Origin: Thalassobius sp002708925
GTDB lineage: Bacteria; Pseudomonadota; Alphaproteobacteria; Rhodobacterales; Rhodobacteraceae
DNA length: 64,000 nucleotides
Direction: 5' to 3'
Assembly (NCBI RefSeq): GCF_049803795.1
Contig: NZ_JBNAGJ010000001.1
Location: 372,001 to 436,000 of the forward strand
Every line of letters begins with the position of its first letter. The first letter of the stretch is position 1. The position numbers and the translations under genes were made by a program. Under the pieces are notes generated by a model that saw only the letters and a list, made by a program, of their open reading frames with translations, did not search any database and was not told the DNA's origin. Of this stretch, positions 40,904 to 49,772 are shown piece after piece.

Positions 40904-41290
40904 ATGTTGGAATTAGACCATTTGGCGGTTGCTGCCCGCACTCTGGACGAGGGGCGGGCCTATGTCGAACGGGCGCTGGGCCTTCGGGTGCAGCCGGGCG
41001 GGCGGCATGGGCGGTATGGCACGCATAACCTGTTGGCGGGGCTTGAGGACGGGCTGTATCTTGAGGTGATCGCGATTGATCCGCAGGCCGTGCGGCCCAG
41101 GGATCCGCGCTGGTTCCGGCTGGATGAATTCAGCGGCGCACCCTGCCTGCACAACTGGATTTGCCGGACCGGGGATATGGCGGCGCATCTAAGCAAGGTT
41201 TTCACCGATACGCGGGTCGCGTTCATTCCGGCGCAGCAGCCGAAAATGACCGCGCGTTTCAACATCGACGGACAGGTGCGCTGGCTATGA
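40904..41290 (+). CDS. glyoxalase-like (VOC) protein, apparently shortened
   Basis: A 128-residue protein. LDHLAVAARTLDEGRAYVERALGLRVQPGGRH and THNLLAGLEDGLYLEVIAIDP match the opening of the glyoxalase-like domain, as does PCLHNWICRTGD. Proteins with this pattern usually run to about 190-210 residues, but this frame stops at DGQVRWL. The stop overlaps the start of the next gene (ATGA). So either the C-terminal third was lost in a deletion that joined it to the GNAT gene, or this is a genuinely short variant. Possibly non-functional; substrate unknown. Confidence 0.65.
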   Translation: MLELDHLAVAARTLDEGRAYVERALGLRVQPGGRHGRYGTHNLLAGLEDGLYLEVIAIDPQAVRPRDPRWFRLDEFSGAPCLHNWICRTGDMAAHLSKVFTDTRVAFIPAQQPKMTARFNIDGQVRWL

Positions 41291-41775
41291 AAATCCGCTC
41301 TGCCCTGGCGGGGGATGCCGCCGCTATCGCTGCGCTGTGGAACCCGTTCATTCGGGATACGGCGGTCACGTTTAACAGCGCGTTAAAGACGCCTCAGATG
41401 ATTGCCGATGACATTGCCGCCAAAGAGACGGCCGGCCATCCGTTTTTCCTGGCCGAGCTGCCGGACGGGCTGGCCGGGTTTGCCACCTATGGGCAGTTTC
41501 GCGGCGGCGTGGGCTATGCGCATTCGATGGAGCACACCGTCATTCTGAGCGCCCGCGCGCAGGGCCGCGGGGTGGGGCGGGCGCTGATGTCCGCAATCGA
41601 GGATCACGCCCGTGCCTCTGGGGTGCATGTGATGATGGCCGGGGTCAGTGCGGAAAATCCGGACGGCGTGGCGTTCCATAAGGCGGTCGGCTATGCGCAG
41701 GTTGCCCGCATTCCGCAGGTCGGGCGCAAATTCGGGCGCTGGATGGATCTGGTGCTGCTGCAAAAACTGCTGTGA
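41287..41775 (+). CDS. GNAT-family N-acetyltransferase
   Basis: A 162-residue acetyltransferase. The N-terminal MKIRSALAGDAAAIAALWNPFIRDTAVTF and the acetyl-CoA loop QGRGVGRALMSAIEDHA are seen. The segment GVGYAHSMEHTVILS and the final GYAQVARIPQVGRKFGRWMDLVLLQK place it near the phosphinothricin/methionine-sulfoximine acetyltransferase group. Substrate is unproven. Start ATG 41287 lies in the stop of the shortened VOC gene, so the two are coupled. Confidence 0.85.
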   Translation: MKIRSALAGDAAAIAALWNPFIRDTAVTFNSALKTPQMIADDIAAKETAGHPFFLAELPDGLAGFATYGQFRGGVGYAHSMEHTVILSARAQGRGVGRALMSAIEDHARASGVHVMMAGVSAENPDGVAFHKAVGYAQVARIPQVGRKFGRWMDLVLLQKLL

Positions 41776-41835
41776 TCGCGCAAACTTGCACATTCGCGCG
41801 ATGACATGGCGGGCCGGGCAGGCTAGGGTGCGCCC

Positions 41836-42516
41836 ATGTCGATCTGGACCCGCATATCCGACGCAATATCGGCCCTGGCAAGTGGCGACAGCCTGGCCTC
41901 GGTGTTTGAAAAGCTGCGCACGCCGCCCGAACGCAGCGTGGCCTTTACCATTGCGGTGATCGCGCTGGCGGCCAAGATGGCCAAGGCCGACGGGCTGGTC
42001 ACCCGCGACGAGGTGACGGCAATTCGCGAGGTATTCCAGATCGCCCAAGAGGACGAACCTGGCGCGGCCCGCGTGTTCAATCTGGCGCGTCAGGATGTGG
42101 CGGGCTTTGAGGATTACGCGCGCAAGATTCGCGCCATGTTCGGCGACAGCGACGGCTGTTTTTGCGACCTGATGGAGGGGCTGTTCCACATCGCCATGGC
42201 CGACGGCACCTATCACCCGGCCGAGGATGCGTTCCTGCAACGGGTATCGGAAATCTTTGGCCTGCCCGAGGCTGATTTCCGCAGCCTGCGCAGCCGTTTC
42301 GTGCCCGATGCCGCGCCTGACCCCTATGCGATCCTGGGGGTCAGCCCGGATGCCGATCTGGCCGACATTCGCGCCGCCTGGAAACGTCTGATCCGCGAAT
42401 CTCATCCCGATGCGATGATGGCGCGCGGCGTGCCCGAAGAGGCCGTCAAAATGGCCGAGCGCCGCATGGTTGACATCAACCGCGCCTGGGAGGAAATCCA
42501 GGGGGCGCATGTCTGA
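41836..42516 (+). CDS. TerB/J-domain protein (DjlA-like)
   Basis: A 226-residue cytoplasmic protein. The N-terminal two thirds form a TerB-like helical domain (KMAKADGLVTRDEVTAIREVFQ and MADGTYHPAEDAFLQRV, acidic metal-binding-like loops). The last 65 residues are a J domain, with DPYAILGVSPDADLADIRAAWKRLI and the HPD motif in ESHPDAMM, which stimulates DnaK-type ATPases. E. coli DjlA has a similar layout plus a membrane anchor that is missing here. The stop overlaps the start of the next gene (TGATG). Confidence 0.85.
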   Translation: MSIWTRISDAISALASGDSLASVFEKLRTPPERSVAFTIAVIALAAKMAKADGLVTRDEVTAIREVFQIAQEDEPGAARVFNLARQDVAGFEDYARKIRAMFGDSDGCFCDLMEGLFHIAMADGTYHPAEDAFLQRVSEIFGLPEADFRSLRSRFVPDAAPDPYAILGVSPDADLADIRAAWKRLIRESHPDAMMARGVPEEAVKMAERRMVDINRAWEEIQGAHV

Positions 42517-43544
42517 TGCGGATCGCCACCTATAATATCGAGTGGTTCAATGCGCTGTTCGACGATCGCGGTAATCTGATGGCCGATGACGGCTGGTCGG
42601 CGCGGCTGAATGTCACCCGCGCTCAGCAGATCGAGGCCTTGGGCGTGGTTTTCACCGCGCTGGATGCCGATGCCGTGATGGTGATCGAAGCCCCCGACCA
42701 GAACAGCCGCCGCGCCGCTGTGCCCGCGCTGGAAAATTTCGCACGGGCCTTTGATTTGCGCGCCCGCAAGGCGGTGATCGGGTTTCACAATGACACTCAG
42801 CAGGAAATCGCGCTGCTGTATGATCCGGACGCGCTGACGGTCTGGCATGATCCGCTGGGCGATCCGACAGGGAAAAAGGGCTCGGATCATTGCCCGCGCT
42901 TCGATGGGGTGTTTCGCATCGATCTGGACGTGGACGACACCGAAGATCTGGTGCGCTTTTCCAAACCGCCGCTGGAGCTGGGCGTGAAAACCGCCGCCGG
43001 AACCACGTTTCGGATGATCGGCGCGCATCTGAAATCCAAGGCTCCGCACGGGGCGCATGGGCGCAATGCGGTGATGCGCGCGGCGATTGCCAACCGGCGC
43101 AAACAGCTGGCGCAGGCGATCTGGCTGCGCCGCCGGATCGAGGAGCACCTGCATGTCGCAGAGCCTCTGATCGTGCTGGGCGATCTGAACGACGGCCCCG
43201 GCCTGGACGAATACGAGGGGCTGTTCGGGCGGTCCTCGGTGGAAATCGTGCTGGGCGAGGGCGACGGGCAGAAACTGTACGATCCCCACGCGGCCATGGC
43301 GCTGCACCAACGGATCGGGGCGCGGCCGACCTCGGCCCGGTTCTATATTCCTCAGCGTAAGGGCTATTTGCAGGCGCTGCTGGATTACATCATGGTCTCG
43401 CCCGAGATTGCCGAGCGGGGCGGTGAATGGCGCATCTGGCACCCGTTCGACGACAGCCGCTGCCATGCGGTGCCAGAGCTGCGCGAGGCGCTGAACACGG
43501 CCTCGGATCATTTTCCGGTGACGTTGGATATTGATCTGGATTAG
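42516..43544 (+). CDS. endonuclease/exonuclease/phosphatase-family protein
   Basis: A 342-residue member of the EEP superfamily. It starts MRIATYNIEWFN, the usual first strand with the metal-binding Asn. Further motifs are RMIGAHLKSKAPHG (catalytic His), PLIVLGDLNDGPGLDEYEGLFG (metal-binding Asp-Asn pair), and the final TASDHFPVTLDID (Ser-Asp-His). No signal peptide is present. The start overlaps the upstream stop codon (TGATG). Whether it cuts nucleic acid or a phosphoester metabolite is not evident. Confidence 0.85.
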   Translation: MRIATYNIEWFNALFDDRGNLMADDGWSARLNVTRAQQIEALGVVFTALDADAVMVIEAPDQNSRRAAVPALENFARAFDLRARKAVIGFHNDTQQEIALLYDPDALTVWHDPLGDPTGKKGSDHCPRFDGVFRIDLDVDDTEDLVRFSKPPLELGVKTAAGTTFRMIGAHLKSKAPHGAHGRNAVMRAAIANRRKQLAQAIWLRRRIEEHLHVAEPLIVLGDLNDGPGLDEYEGLFGRSSVEIVLGEGDGQKLYDPHAAMALHQRIGARPTSARFYIPQRKGYLQALLDYIMVSPEIAERGGEWRIWHPFDDSRCHAVPELREALNTASDHFPVTLDIDLD

Positions 43545-43609
43545 GCAAATTTACGCTTTGTTTGTCATTGGCCTCTAAAACTGCAACGAAAACCGGCTAT
43601 ATTGGGGGA

Positions 43610-43999
43610 ATGAAACGGATTGTTGCTTCTCTTGCTGCTGCCAGCCTGATCGTTGCGCCCGCGCTGGCCAGCGATCTTGCCACGGATGAGGACGAGGGGT
43701 TTTCCCTGATGGAGGAGGGCGCCAAGCTGTTCATGCGCGGCATCATGCAGGAGATGGAGCCCGCGATGGACGATCTGCGCGCCTTTGCCGACACGATGGA
43801 ACCGGCGATGCGCCAATTCGTGCGCGAGATGGGCCCCGCGCTGGCCGAGGTGCTGAAAAAGGTGGATGATCTGACGCTGTATCACCCGCCGGAAATGCTG
43901 CCCAACGGGGACATCATCATGCGCCGCAAACAGCCCGCGCCGCCCCAGCCCCCGCAATCCATTCCGCAGCCTGGCCCCGAAGGCGAGGTTGAGCTGTGA
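43610..43999 (+). CDS. small exported acidic protein of unknown function
   Basis: A 129-residue protein with a signal peptide ending APALASDLA. The mature part is acidic and helical (EEGAKLFMRGIMQEMEPAMDDLRAFADTMEPAMRQFVREMGPALAEVLKKVDDL) with repeated MEPAM units, followed by YHPPEMLPNGDIIMRRK and a proline-rich tail (QPAPPQPPQSIPQPGPEG). Similar proteins in related bacteria are often mislabelled as ATPases; no nucleotide motif is present. GGGGGA precedes ATG 43610. Its stop directly abuts the stop of convergent ppx. Confidence 0.75.
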   Translation: MKRIVASLAAASLIVAPALASDLATDEDEGFSLMEEGAKLFMRGIMQEMEPAMDDLRAFADTMEPAMRQFVREMGPALAEVLKKVDDLTLYHPPEMLPNGDIIMRRKQPAPPQPPQSIPQPGPEGEVEL

Positions 44000-45544
44000 T
44001 CACCCTTTGATCCGGACCTCGGTTTCGGCCTCCAGCGACATGGCCAGAGACCGGAACCGCGCGGCGGCGACCTCGCCGAACAGGGGGGCGGCGTCATTGG
44101 ACAGGACCAGGGTCAGCTCTTTGAGCTTGGGTTTCCACTTCAGCTGACCCAGCGGCTGTTCGGCCTGTAGCCACATCATCGCGCCAAACCGCATCGCCTT
44201 GCCCAGAATTTCCGCCTGTTTTTGCGATTTTTCGTCAATCAGGCCGAAAATCGGTTCGAAGGACGTGCCCGCGCGCGAATTTTTATAGCGGTGCAGCAGC
44301 GCCAGCCCCAAGAACACCCGCTCGGAATGTTTCAGCCCGCCCAGATTGGCGCGGGTGGCGTTGTCAAAGCAGACCTCGGCCCGGTAATCGGGATGGGCGC
44401 GCCAGCTGACATCGTGCAGCAGGCAGGCGGCCTTGATCAGGCGTTTGCGCTCCAGCGGCGCGCTGCTGAACAGCGGCAGGATGAAATGATAGAGCGATTT
44501 GCCGAAACCGGGCAGGCGGGCGTCTTTGTTTTCCGCGAAATAGCACGATTCGATCAGCGGATCGCGGTCACGCAGCTTTTGCGGCATCTGCTCGTATAGC
44601 ATCCCCTCGCGGATGCCATAGCTGGAGACGGCAATGTCATGCGGGCGGAAGGTGCGCACCACCTCTTTGAGCACCTCGCAGGCATAGGGCACCAGCGCCA
44701 TCCGGTTCGAGGACACGCCGCATTTCTGGCGCAGCTCGGTGGGGTCGCTTTCGTTGGTATGGCGGATCGTGGCGTCAATCGCCTTCGAGGTCATGCGGTA
44801 TTCATGCAGCACATGCAGCGGATAGCCGCGCCGGTGCATGTCGATCCGCGCGATCGCCCGCCAAGAGCCGCCGACCAGGAACAGGCGGTTGCGCTGCTGC
44901 CCCATGGTTTCGGCCAATTGGGCCACGGTGTCCTTGATGAACTGCTTGCGGGCCTTTTTGCCGCCCTTCATGTTGCGCAGTTTCAGCGGACCCAGCGCCG
45001 AGGTGACGCATTTGCCGACCTGCCCGCCGCCGATTTCCGCCAGCTCCATCGAGGAGCCGCCGATGTCGCAGACCAGCCCGTAAGAGCCCGGCCAGCCCAG
45101 CAGAACGCCTTGGGCGGACAGGCGGGCCTCTTCCTGGCCGTCGATGACGTGGATTTTCAGCCCGGTTTCGCGGGCGACCTCGGTCACGAAATCGGGACCA
45201 TCCGAGGCCTCGCGGACGGCGGCGGTGGCCACTGTGGTCAGCGGTTGAATGCCCAGCCCGTCGGCCAGTTTCTGGAACCGGCGCAGGGCGGACAGGGCGC
45301 GGCGGCGGCCCTCGGGGCTCAGTTGGCCGGTCTCGCCCAGGCCTTCGCCCAGGGCGCACATGATTTTCTCGTTGTAGAAATAGGCCGGGCTGCGCGCCGC
45401 CCCGTCGAACACCACCAGCCGGACCGAGTTCGACCCGACATCGACCACGCCAACACGCGACAGCGCCTTGGACGAGGGATCATTGAACAGTGGACGACCG
45501 AATGGGCCCCAGTCTGTCGGGGTCATGCGGGGCGAGTCGTTCAT
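44000..45544 (-). CDS. ppx: exopolyphosphatase, Ppx/GppA family
   Basis: A 514-residue phosphatase that degrades polyphosphate and possibly pppGpp. The ASKHA-fold phosphate loops are VVDVGSNSVRLVVFDG near residue 32 and LVCDIGGSSMELAEIGGG near residue 160. The catalytic Glu is in VREASDGPDF or DGQEEARLSAQG, and the C-terminal HD-like helical part has CLLHDVSWRAHPDYR. ATG 45544 is preceded by AGGAAGG at five bases. The gene follows ppk by 52 bp, so polyphosphate synthesis and breakdown are encoded together. Confidence 0.92.
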   Translation of the reverse strand: MNDSPRMTPTDWGPFGRPLFNDPSSKALSRVGVVDVGSNSVRLVVFDGAARSPAYFYNEKIMCALGEGLGETGQLSPEGRRRALSALRRFQKLADGLGIQPLTTVATAAVREASDGPDFVTEVARETGLKIHVIDGQEEARLSAQGVLLGWPGSYGLVCDIGGSSMELAEIGGGQVGKCVTSALGPLKLRNMKGGKKARKQFIKDTVAQLAETMGQQRNRLFLVGGSWRAIARIDMHRRGYPLHVLHEYRMTSKAIDATIRHTNESDPTELRQKCGVSSNRMALVPYACEVLKEVVRTFRPHDIAVSSYGIREGMLYEQMPQKLRDRDPLIESCYFAENKDARLPGFGKSLYHFILPLFSSAPLERKRLIKAACLLHDVSWRAHPDYRAEVCFDNATRANLGGLKHSERVFLGLALLHRYKNSRAGTSFEPIFGLIDEKSQKQAEILGKAMRFGAMMWLQAEQPLGQLKWKPKLKELTLVLSNDAAPLFGEVAAARFRSLAMSLEAETEVRIKG

Positions 45545-45596
45545 GTAAACCTTCCTGTACTTCCAGCCCAAGGATGCGTCAGGCGCAGCAGTTAGG

Positions 45597-47771
45597 TCAA
45601 TCGTCGGTGTGGGTCAACTTGGGAACGTCCTTGGCCCCGGCGGATCCGCGCCCGGACAGCGAGGGATACTCCATGAAAAAACGGTGGCAGTTGAAGGCAA
45701 ATTCGCCCTCGTCCCAGGTGGCGCGGTCGAAATGGCCATCGGGGCGCATCACCCAGCTTTGCGCCACATCGGCCATGTTGGCCGCCATGATCTGGCTGAC
45801 GATCTGCGCTTTGACCGTGGGGTTCAGGATTTCCACCAGGGTTTCGATGCGCCGGTTCAGGTTCCGCCCCATCCAGTCGGCCGAGCTGATATAGACGCGC
45901 GCCTTTTTGCTGGGCAGGCCGTGGCCATTGCCGAAACAGACGATGCGCGAATGTTCCAGATAGCGCCCCACGATGGATTTCACGCGGATATTTTCCGACA
46001 GGCCCTTGATGCCGGGGCGCAGCCCGCAGATGCCACGGATGACCAGGCTGACCTTTACCCCCGCCTGGCTGGCCTTATACAGCCCGTCGATGATTTCCGG
46101 GTCTATGAGCGAATTCATCTTGGCCCAGATTTCCGCAGGACGGCCGGCGCGGGCGTGCTCGGCCTCTTGTTCGAACCCCTCCAGCAGGCGTTTTTTCATC
46201 CCGCTGGGCGAGAGCGAGAGGTTCTCCAGCCCTTCGGGTTCGATGTAGCCGGACAGGTAGTTGAACACCTTGGTGGCATCGCGCCCCAGCGCCGCATCGC
46301 AGGTGAAGAAGCTCAGGTCCGTGTAGATTTTCGCCGTGATCGGGTGGTAATTGCCGGTGCCGTAATGGGTGTAGGTGACCAGCCTGTCGCCTTCGCGGCG
46401 CACCACGGTCGAGATCTTGGCGTGGGTTTTCCAATCGACGAACCCATAGACCACATGCGCGCCTGACCGCTCCAGCCGCCGCGACTGGCGGATATTGGCG
46501 GCCTCGTCGAAACGGGCCTTCAGCTCGACCAGGGCGGTGACGGATTTGCCATCCTCGGCGGCCTCGCACAGGGCCTCGACGATGGGGGATTTCTGCGAGG
46601 TCCGGTACAGCGTCTGCTTGATCGCCACCACATCGGGATCGCGCGCGGCCTGTTGCAGGAAACGCACCACCATATCGAAGGTTTCATAGGGGTGGTGCAG
46701 CAGCATGTCCTTTTGCTTGATCGCTTCGAACATGTCGCCGTCGTGGTCCTGCACCCGTTCGGGCACGCGCGGCGTGAAATTGGGCCACAGCAGATCGGGG
46801 CGGGCGTCCAGCACCAGTTCCTTCACATCCGCGATGCCGATCATCCCGTCGATTTCCACGATTTCCGAGGGCGTGACGTGCAATTCGCGCATGATCACCG
46901 ATTTCAGCGCCTCAGGCGCCCCGGCCGAGATTTTCATCCGCACTACCTCGCCGCGGCGGCGCCGTTTCAGGGCGACCTCGAATTCGCGCACCAGGTCTTC
47001 GGCCTCTTCCTCGACCTCCAGATCGCTGTCGCGCAGCACGCGGAAGGTGCAGTTGCCGACCATGTTATAGCCGGGGAACATCTTGTCGATGAACAGCAGC
47101 AGCAGCTCTTCGAGCGGAACAAAACGGTGGCTGCCGTTTTGTTCGGGCAGGGCGACAAAGCGGTCGATCTGTTGCGGGATCGGCAGCAGAGCCATCAGCA
47201 TTCGCTTGTCCCGGCGCCGTTCCAGTTGCAGGGCCAGGCTGAAGCCGGTGTTCGGAATGAACGGAAAAGGATGCGCAGGATCCACCGCCAGCGGCGAGAG
47301 CACGGGAAAAACCCTGTTCAGGAAAATATCCAGAAGATAGGGTTTTTCATCCGCGGGCACATCGGCGCGGGTCAGGATTTCGATGTTTTCGGCGGCCATT
47401 TCCCGGCGCAGCTCGGTGAATGTCTTCTGCTGGGCGGCCATCAGGCGGCGCGCGTCCTCGTTGATCAGAACCAGCTGCTCGGCCGGGGTCAGCCCGTCCT
47501 GGGCGGGGCTGGTGTTGCCGGCGCGGGCCAGCTCGCGCAGGCCGGCGACGCGGACGGTATAAAACTCATCCAGGTTGGTGGCCGAGATCGACACGAAACG
47601 CACCCGTTCCAGCAGCGGTACGCGCTTGTTTTCCGCCTCTTCCAGAACCCGCCAGTTGAAGCCCAGCCAGCTGAGCTCGCGGTTATAGAAACGGCCCGGC
47701 CCGGTGGGGTCCAGGTTGGGAATTTCGATCGGGTCGGCGAAAGGGGCCTTAAGGAAATCTGCTTGGGTCAT
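45597..47771 (-). CDS. ppk: polyphosphate kinase 1
   Basis: A 724-residue membrane-associated enzyme that polymerises the gamma-phosphate of ATP into polyphosphate. N-domain: FYNRELSWLGFNWRVLEEA; head domain: PLAVDPAHPFPFIPN; catalytic core: LLHHPYETFDMVVRFLQQAA and the phosphorylated His in VTYTHYGTGNYHPITAKIYTD; later LEHSRIVCFGNG and YISSADWMGRNLNRRIE. All the PPK1 landmarks are present. It lies between hdaA and ppx on the same strand, an order also known from rhizobia, linking polyphosphate with replication control. Confidence 0.95.
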   Translation of the reverse strand: MTQADFLKAPFADPIEIPNLDPTGPGRFYNRELSWLGFNWRVLEEAENKRVPLLERVRFVSISATNLDEFYTVRVAGLRELARAGNTSPAQDGLTPAEQLVLINEDARRLMAAQQKTFTELRREMAAENIEILTRADVPADEKPYLLDIFLNRVFPVLSPLAVDPAHPFPFIPNTGFSLALQLERRRDKRMLMALLPIPQQIDRFVALPEQNGSHRFVPLEELLLLFIDKMFPGYNMVGNCTFRVLRDSDLEVEEEAEDLVREFEVALKRRRRGEVVRMKISAGAPEALKSVIMRELHVTPSEIVEIDGMIGIADVKELVLDARPDLLWPNFTPRVPERVQDHDGDMFEAIKQKDMLLHHPYETFDMVVRFLQQAARDPDVVAIKQTLYRTSQKSPIVEALCEAAEDGKSVTALVELKARFDEAANIRQSRRLERSGAHVVYGFVDWKTHAKISTVVRREGDRLVTYTHYGTGNYHPITAKIYTDLSFFTCDAALGRDATKVFNYLSGYIEPEGLENLSLSPSGMKKRLLEGFEQEAEHARAGRPAEIWAKMNSLIDPEIIDGLYKASQAGVKVSLVIRGICGLRPGIKGLSENIRVKSIVGRYLEHSRIVCFGNGHGLPSKKARVYISSADWMGRNLNRRIETLVEILNPTVKAQIVSQIMAANMADVAQSWVMRPDGHFDRATWDEGEFAFNCHRFFMEYPSLSGRGSAGAKDVPKLTHTDD

Positions 47772-47876
47772 GCGCGGCTTATGCTGTTTTCGTGTGACGC
47801 GGGAATGACAGCAAATCTGCGCCCCTGGCGGCGGAATGTCCAGAGTTCGCCCCGCGATTGTGCCCGGCGCCGCAGG

Positions 47877-48548
47877 TTAGAGCGCGCTCTTCATCACTTC
47901 GATGGCCAGGCCGCGATTGACGGGGCGTTTTTGCTCCAGCGCGGCGCGGTCAATGCGGGCCACCAGATCGCCCGCCGCATCGAAACTGCGATCCATATGC
48001 GAGACCATATAGGCAATGGTTTCGGGCGAGGGCATCAGCTGACGATCGGCAAACATCTTGGCCACCACGGCCGTCAGCAGCTGATCGTCGGGCTGTTCCA
48101 GCGTCACCGATTGCGTGCCCTGCATCCGCGACAGCAGATCGGGCAGGCTCAGCCCCCAGGTCAGCACGGGTTTGTCGGCGGTCACCAGCAGGTGGCGCCC
48201 CTCGGCCAGAACCAGATTGTGCAGGTGGAACAGAGCCTCTTCGGCGGGGCGGTTGCCGGCGATGGCGGGCACGTCCTCGATTGCGATGGGGCTTTGCGCC
48301 AGGGCGGGAATATCGGCACCGGGCAGATCACAGGCGGGAACGATCCGCGCGCCGCTGGCGGCGGCCCAGACATGCGCCAGATGAGTTTTGCCCGCGCCGC
48401 CGGGCCCGATCAGCGCCAGCTTGCGCCCGGCCCATTGATCCCAGTTTTCAATCATCACCACGGCCATCGCATTGGCGGGCGAGACAAAAAACGCCTCGCG
48501 CCCCAGCGCCGGACGCACGGGCAGATCAAAGCTCAGCTGTGTGCTCAT
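47877..48548 (-). CDS. hdaA: DnaA regulatory inactivator HdaA
   Basis: A 223-residue AAA+ protein related to DnaA but lacking its DNA-binding domain. The N-terminal QLSFDLP (residues 4-10) is a sliding-clamp binding motif. Walker A is GPGGAGKT (48-55), Walker B IAIEDV, and the arginine-finger region FHLHNL to SRMQG follows. HdaA with the clamp stimulates ATP hydrolysis by DnaA after initiation and so prevents re-initiation. It starts in the stop codon of the perM-like gene (ATGA overlap). The presence of DnaA boxes at 13.9 kb in the same window is notable. Confidence 0.9.
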   Translation of the reverse strand: MSTQLSFDLPVRPALGREAFFVSPANAMAVVMIENWDQWAGRKLALIGPGGAGKTHLAHVWAAASGARIVPACDLPGADIPALAQSPIAIEDVPAIAGNRPAEEALFHLHNLVLAEGRHLLVTADKPVLTWGLSLPDLLSRMQGTQSVTLEQPDDQLLTAVVAKMFADRQLMPSPETIAYMVSHMDRSFDAAGDLVARIDRAALEQKRPVNRGLAIEVMKSAL

Positions 48549-49627
48549 TCGTCCTGCGCCTTATCCGAGGCCTTCTCTGACAGGCCTTTGTACAGGCGGC
48601 TGTCCTTGTAGTTTGCGATCAGGAACCGGGCGATCACCCCCAGCGCGGCGGCCACCGGCACGGCAACCAGCATCCCGACAAAGCCAAACAGCGTGCCGAA
48701 GACCGACAGGGCAAAGATCAGCCAGACCGGGTGCAACCCGACCGAGCTGCCCACCAGCTTGGGGGTCAGCACGTTGCCCTCGATCACCTGGCCCAGCACG
48801 AAAACGCCGCCCACCAGCCCCAAAGACAGCCAATCGCCCCAGAACTGAAACAGCCCCAGCCCGATGGCCAGCGCGCCGCCCACGAAAGCCCCCACATAGG
48901 GGATAAATGTCAGCGCGCCCGCAACAAAGCCGACAACCAGCCCGAATTGCAGCCCCACCAGCATCAGCGCCACGGCATAATAAGTGCCCAGCACCAGACA
49001 GACCGTCCCCATGCCGCGAATGAAACTGGCCAGGGTCTGGTCAATCTCGGATGCCAGCTGGCGCACCACCGGCGCATGATCGCGCGGCAGCATGTCGTCG
49101 ATCTTGGCGACCATATTGTCCCAGTCATACAGCAGGTAGAATGCCACCACCGGCACGATCACCAGCAGCATCACCACGTTGATGATCGACATGGCCGAGC
49201 TGAAGATCGCTTGCAGCAACTCTCCGCCCTTGTCCTGAATGGTCTCGCCCACGGTTTTCAGCGACTGGTGCAGGGTCGAGCTGCTGTCCAGAAGGTCGGG
49301 GAACCGCGTGGTCAGGAAATTGCGCAGATCGTCAAAGACCTTGGGGATGACATTGAACAGGGCCAGGGCCTGCTCGATCAGGCTGGGCACGACCAGCAGC
49401 ATCAGCGCGACAAACACGATCGAGCCGATAATGGTGATCGTCGCGGTGGCCGCGGCGCGGGAAAAGCCCATCCTTTCCAGACGGTCGGCGACCGGATCCA
49501 GAAAATAGGCCACGGCGCCGCCCAGCACGAAGGGCAGGATCACATCGCCCAGATACCACAACACCACCAGGAAAACCGCAGTGGCGGCACCCCAGTATTT
49601 TACCTGATCGCGGACCGGAAGGGCCAT
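48545..49627 (-). CDS. AI-2E (PerM)-family transporter
   Basis: A 360-residue inner-membrane protein with about eight helices. GDVILPFVLGGAVAYFLDPVADRLER and the central soluble part (about 80-200, LDSSSTLHQSLKTVG) are typical, and the signature segment FIPYVGAFVGGALAIGLGLFQF is present. The family includes exporters of AI-2 and of ions, and the substrate is unknown. ATG 49627 is preceded by AGGAGA. It leads a leftward group with hdaA, ppk and ppx, as in other alphaproteobacteria, and is divergent from a LuxR-type gene. Confidence 0.85.
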   Translation of the reverse strand: MALPVRDQVKYWGAATAVFLVVLWYLGDVILPFVLGGAVAYFLDPVADRLERMGFSRAAATATITIIGSIVFVALMLLVVPSLIEQALALFNVIPKVFDDLRNFLTTRFPDLLDSSSTLHQSLKTVGETIQDKGGELLQAIFSSAMSIINVVMLLVIVPVVAFYLLYDWDNMVAKIDDMLPRDHAPVVRQLASEIDQTLASFIRGMGTVCLVLGTYYAVALMLVGLQFGLVVGFVAGALTFIPYVGAFVGGALAIGLGLFQFWGDWLSLGLVGGVFVLGQVIEGNVLTPKLVGSSVGLHPVWLIFALSVFGTLFGFVGMLVAVPVAAALGVIARFLIANYKDSRLYKGLSEKASDKAQDE

Positions 49628-49772
49628 GTTGTCTCCTGTTTGCTTTGCGCCATTATGTCGGGGCTTGCGCGCCATTGTGCAACCCGTTTCCGCCCCGATT
49701 GCCGCCTGATCTTATCGACAAAACGGCCGGGCGGGCGTAGGAATGTGCTCTAACGTGTTTCACGAGTACTTT

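Noticed and set aside
46653..48611. 652-codon frame antisense to ppk and hdaA
   Set aside because: It spans two real genes on the other strand and carries no known motif.
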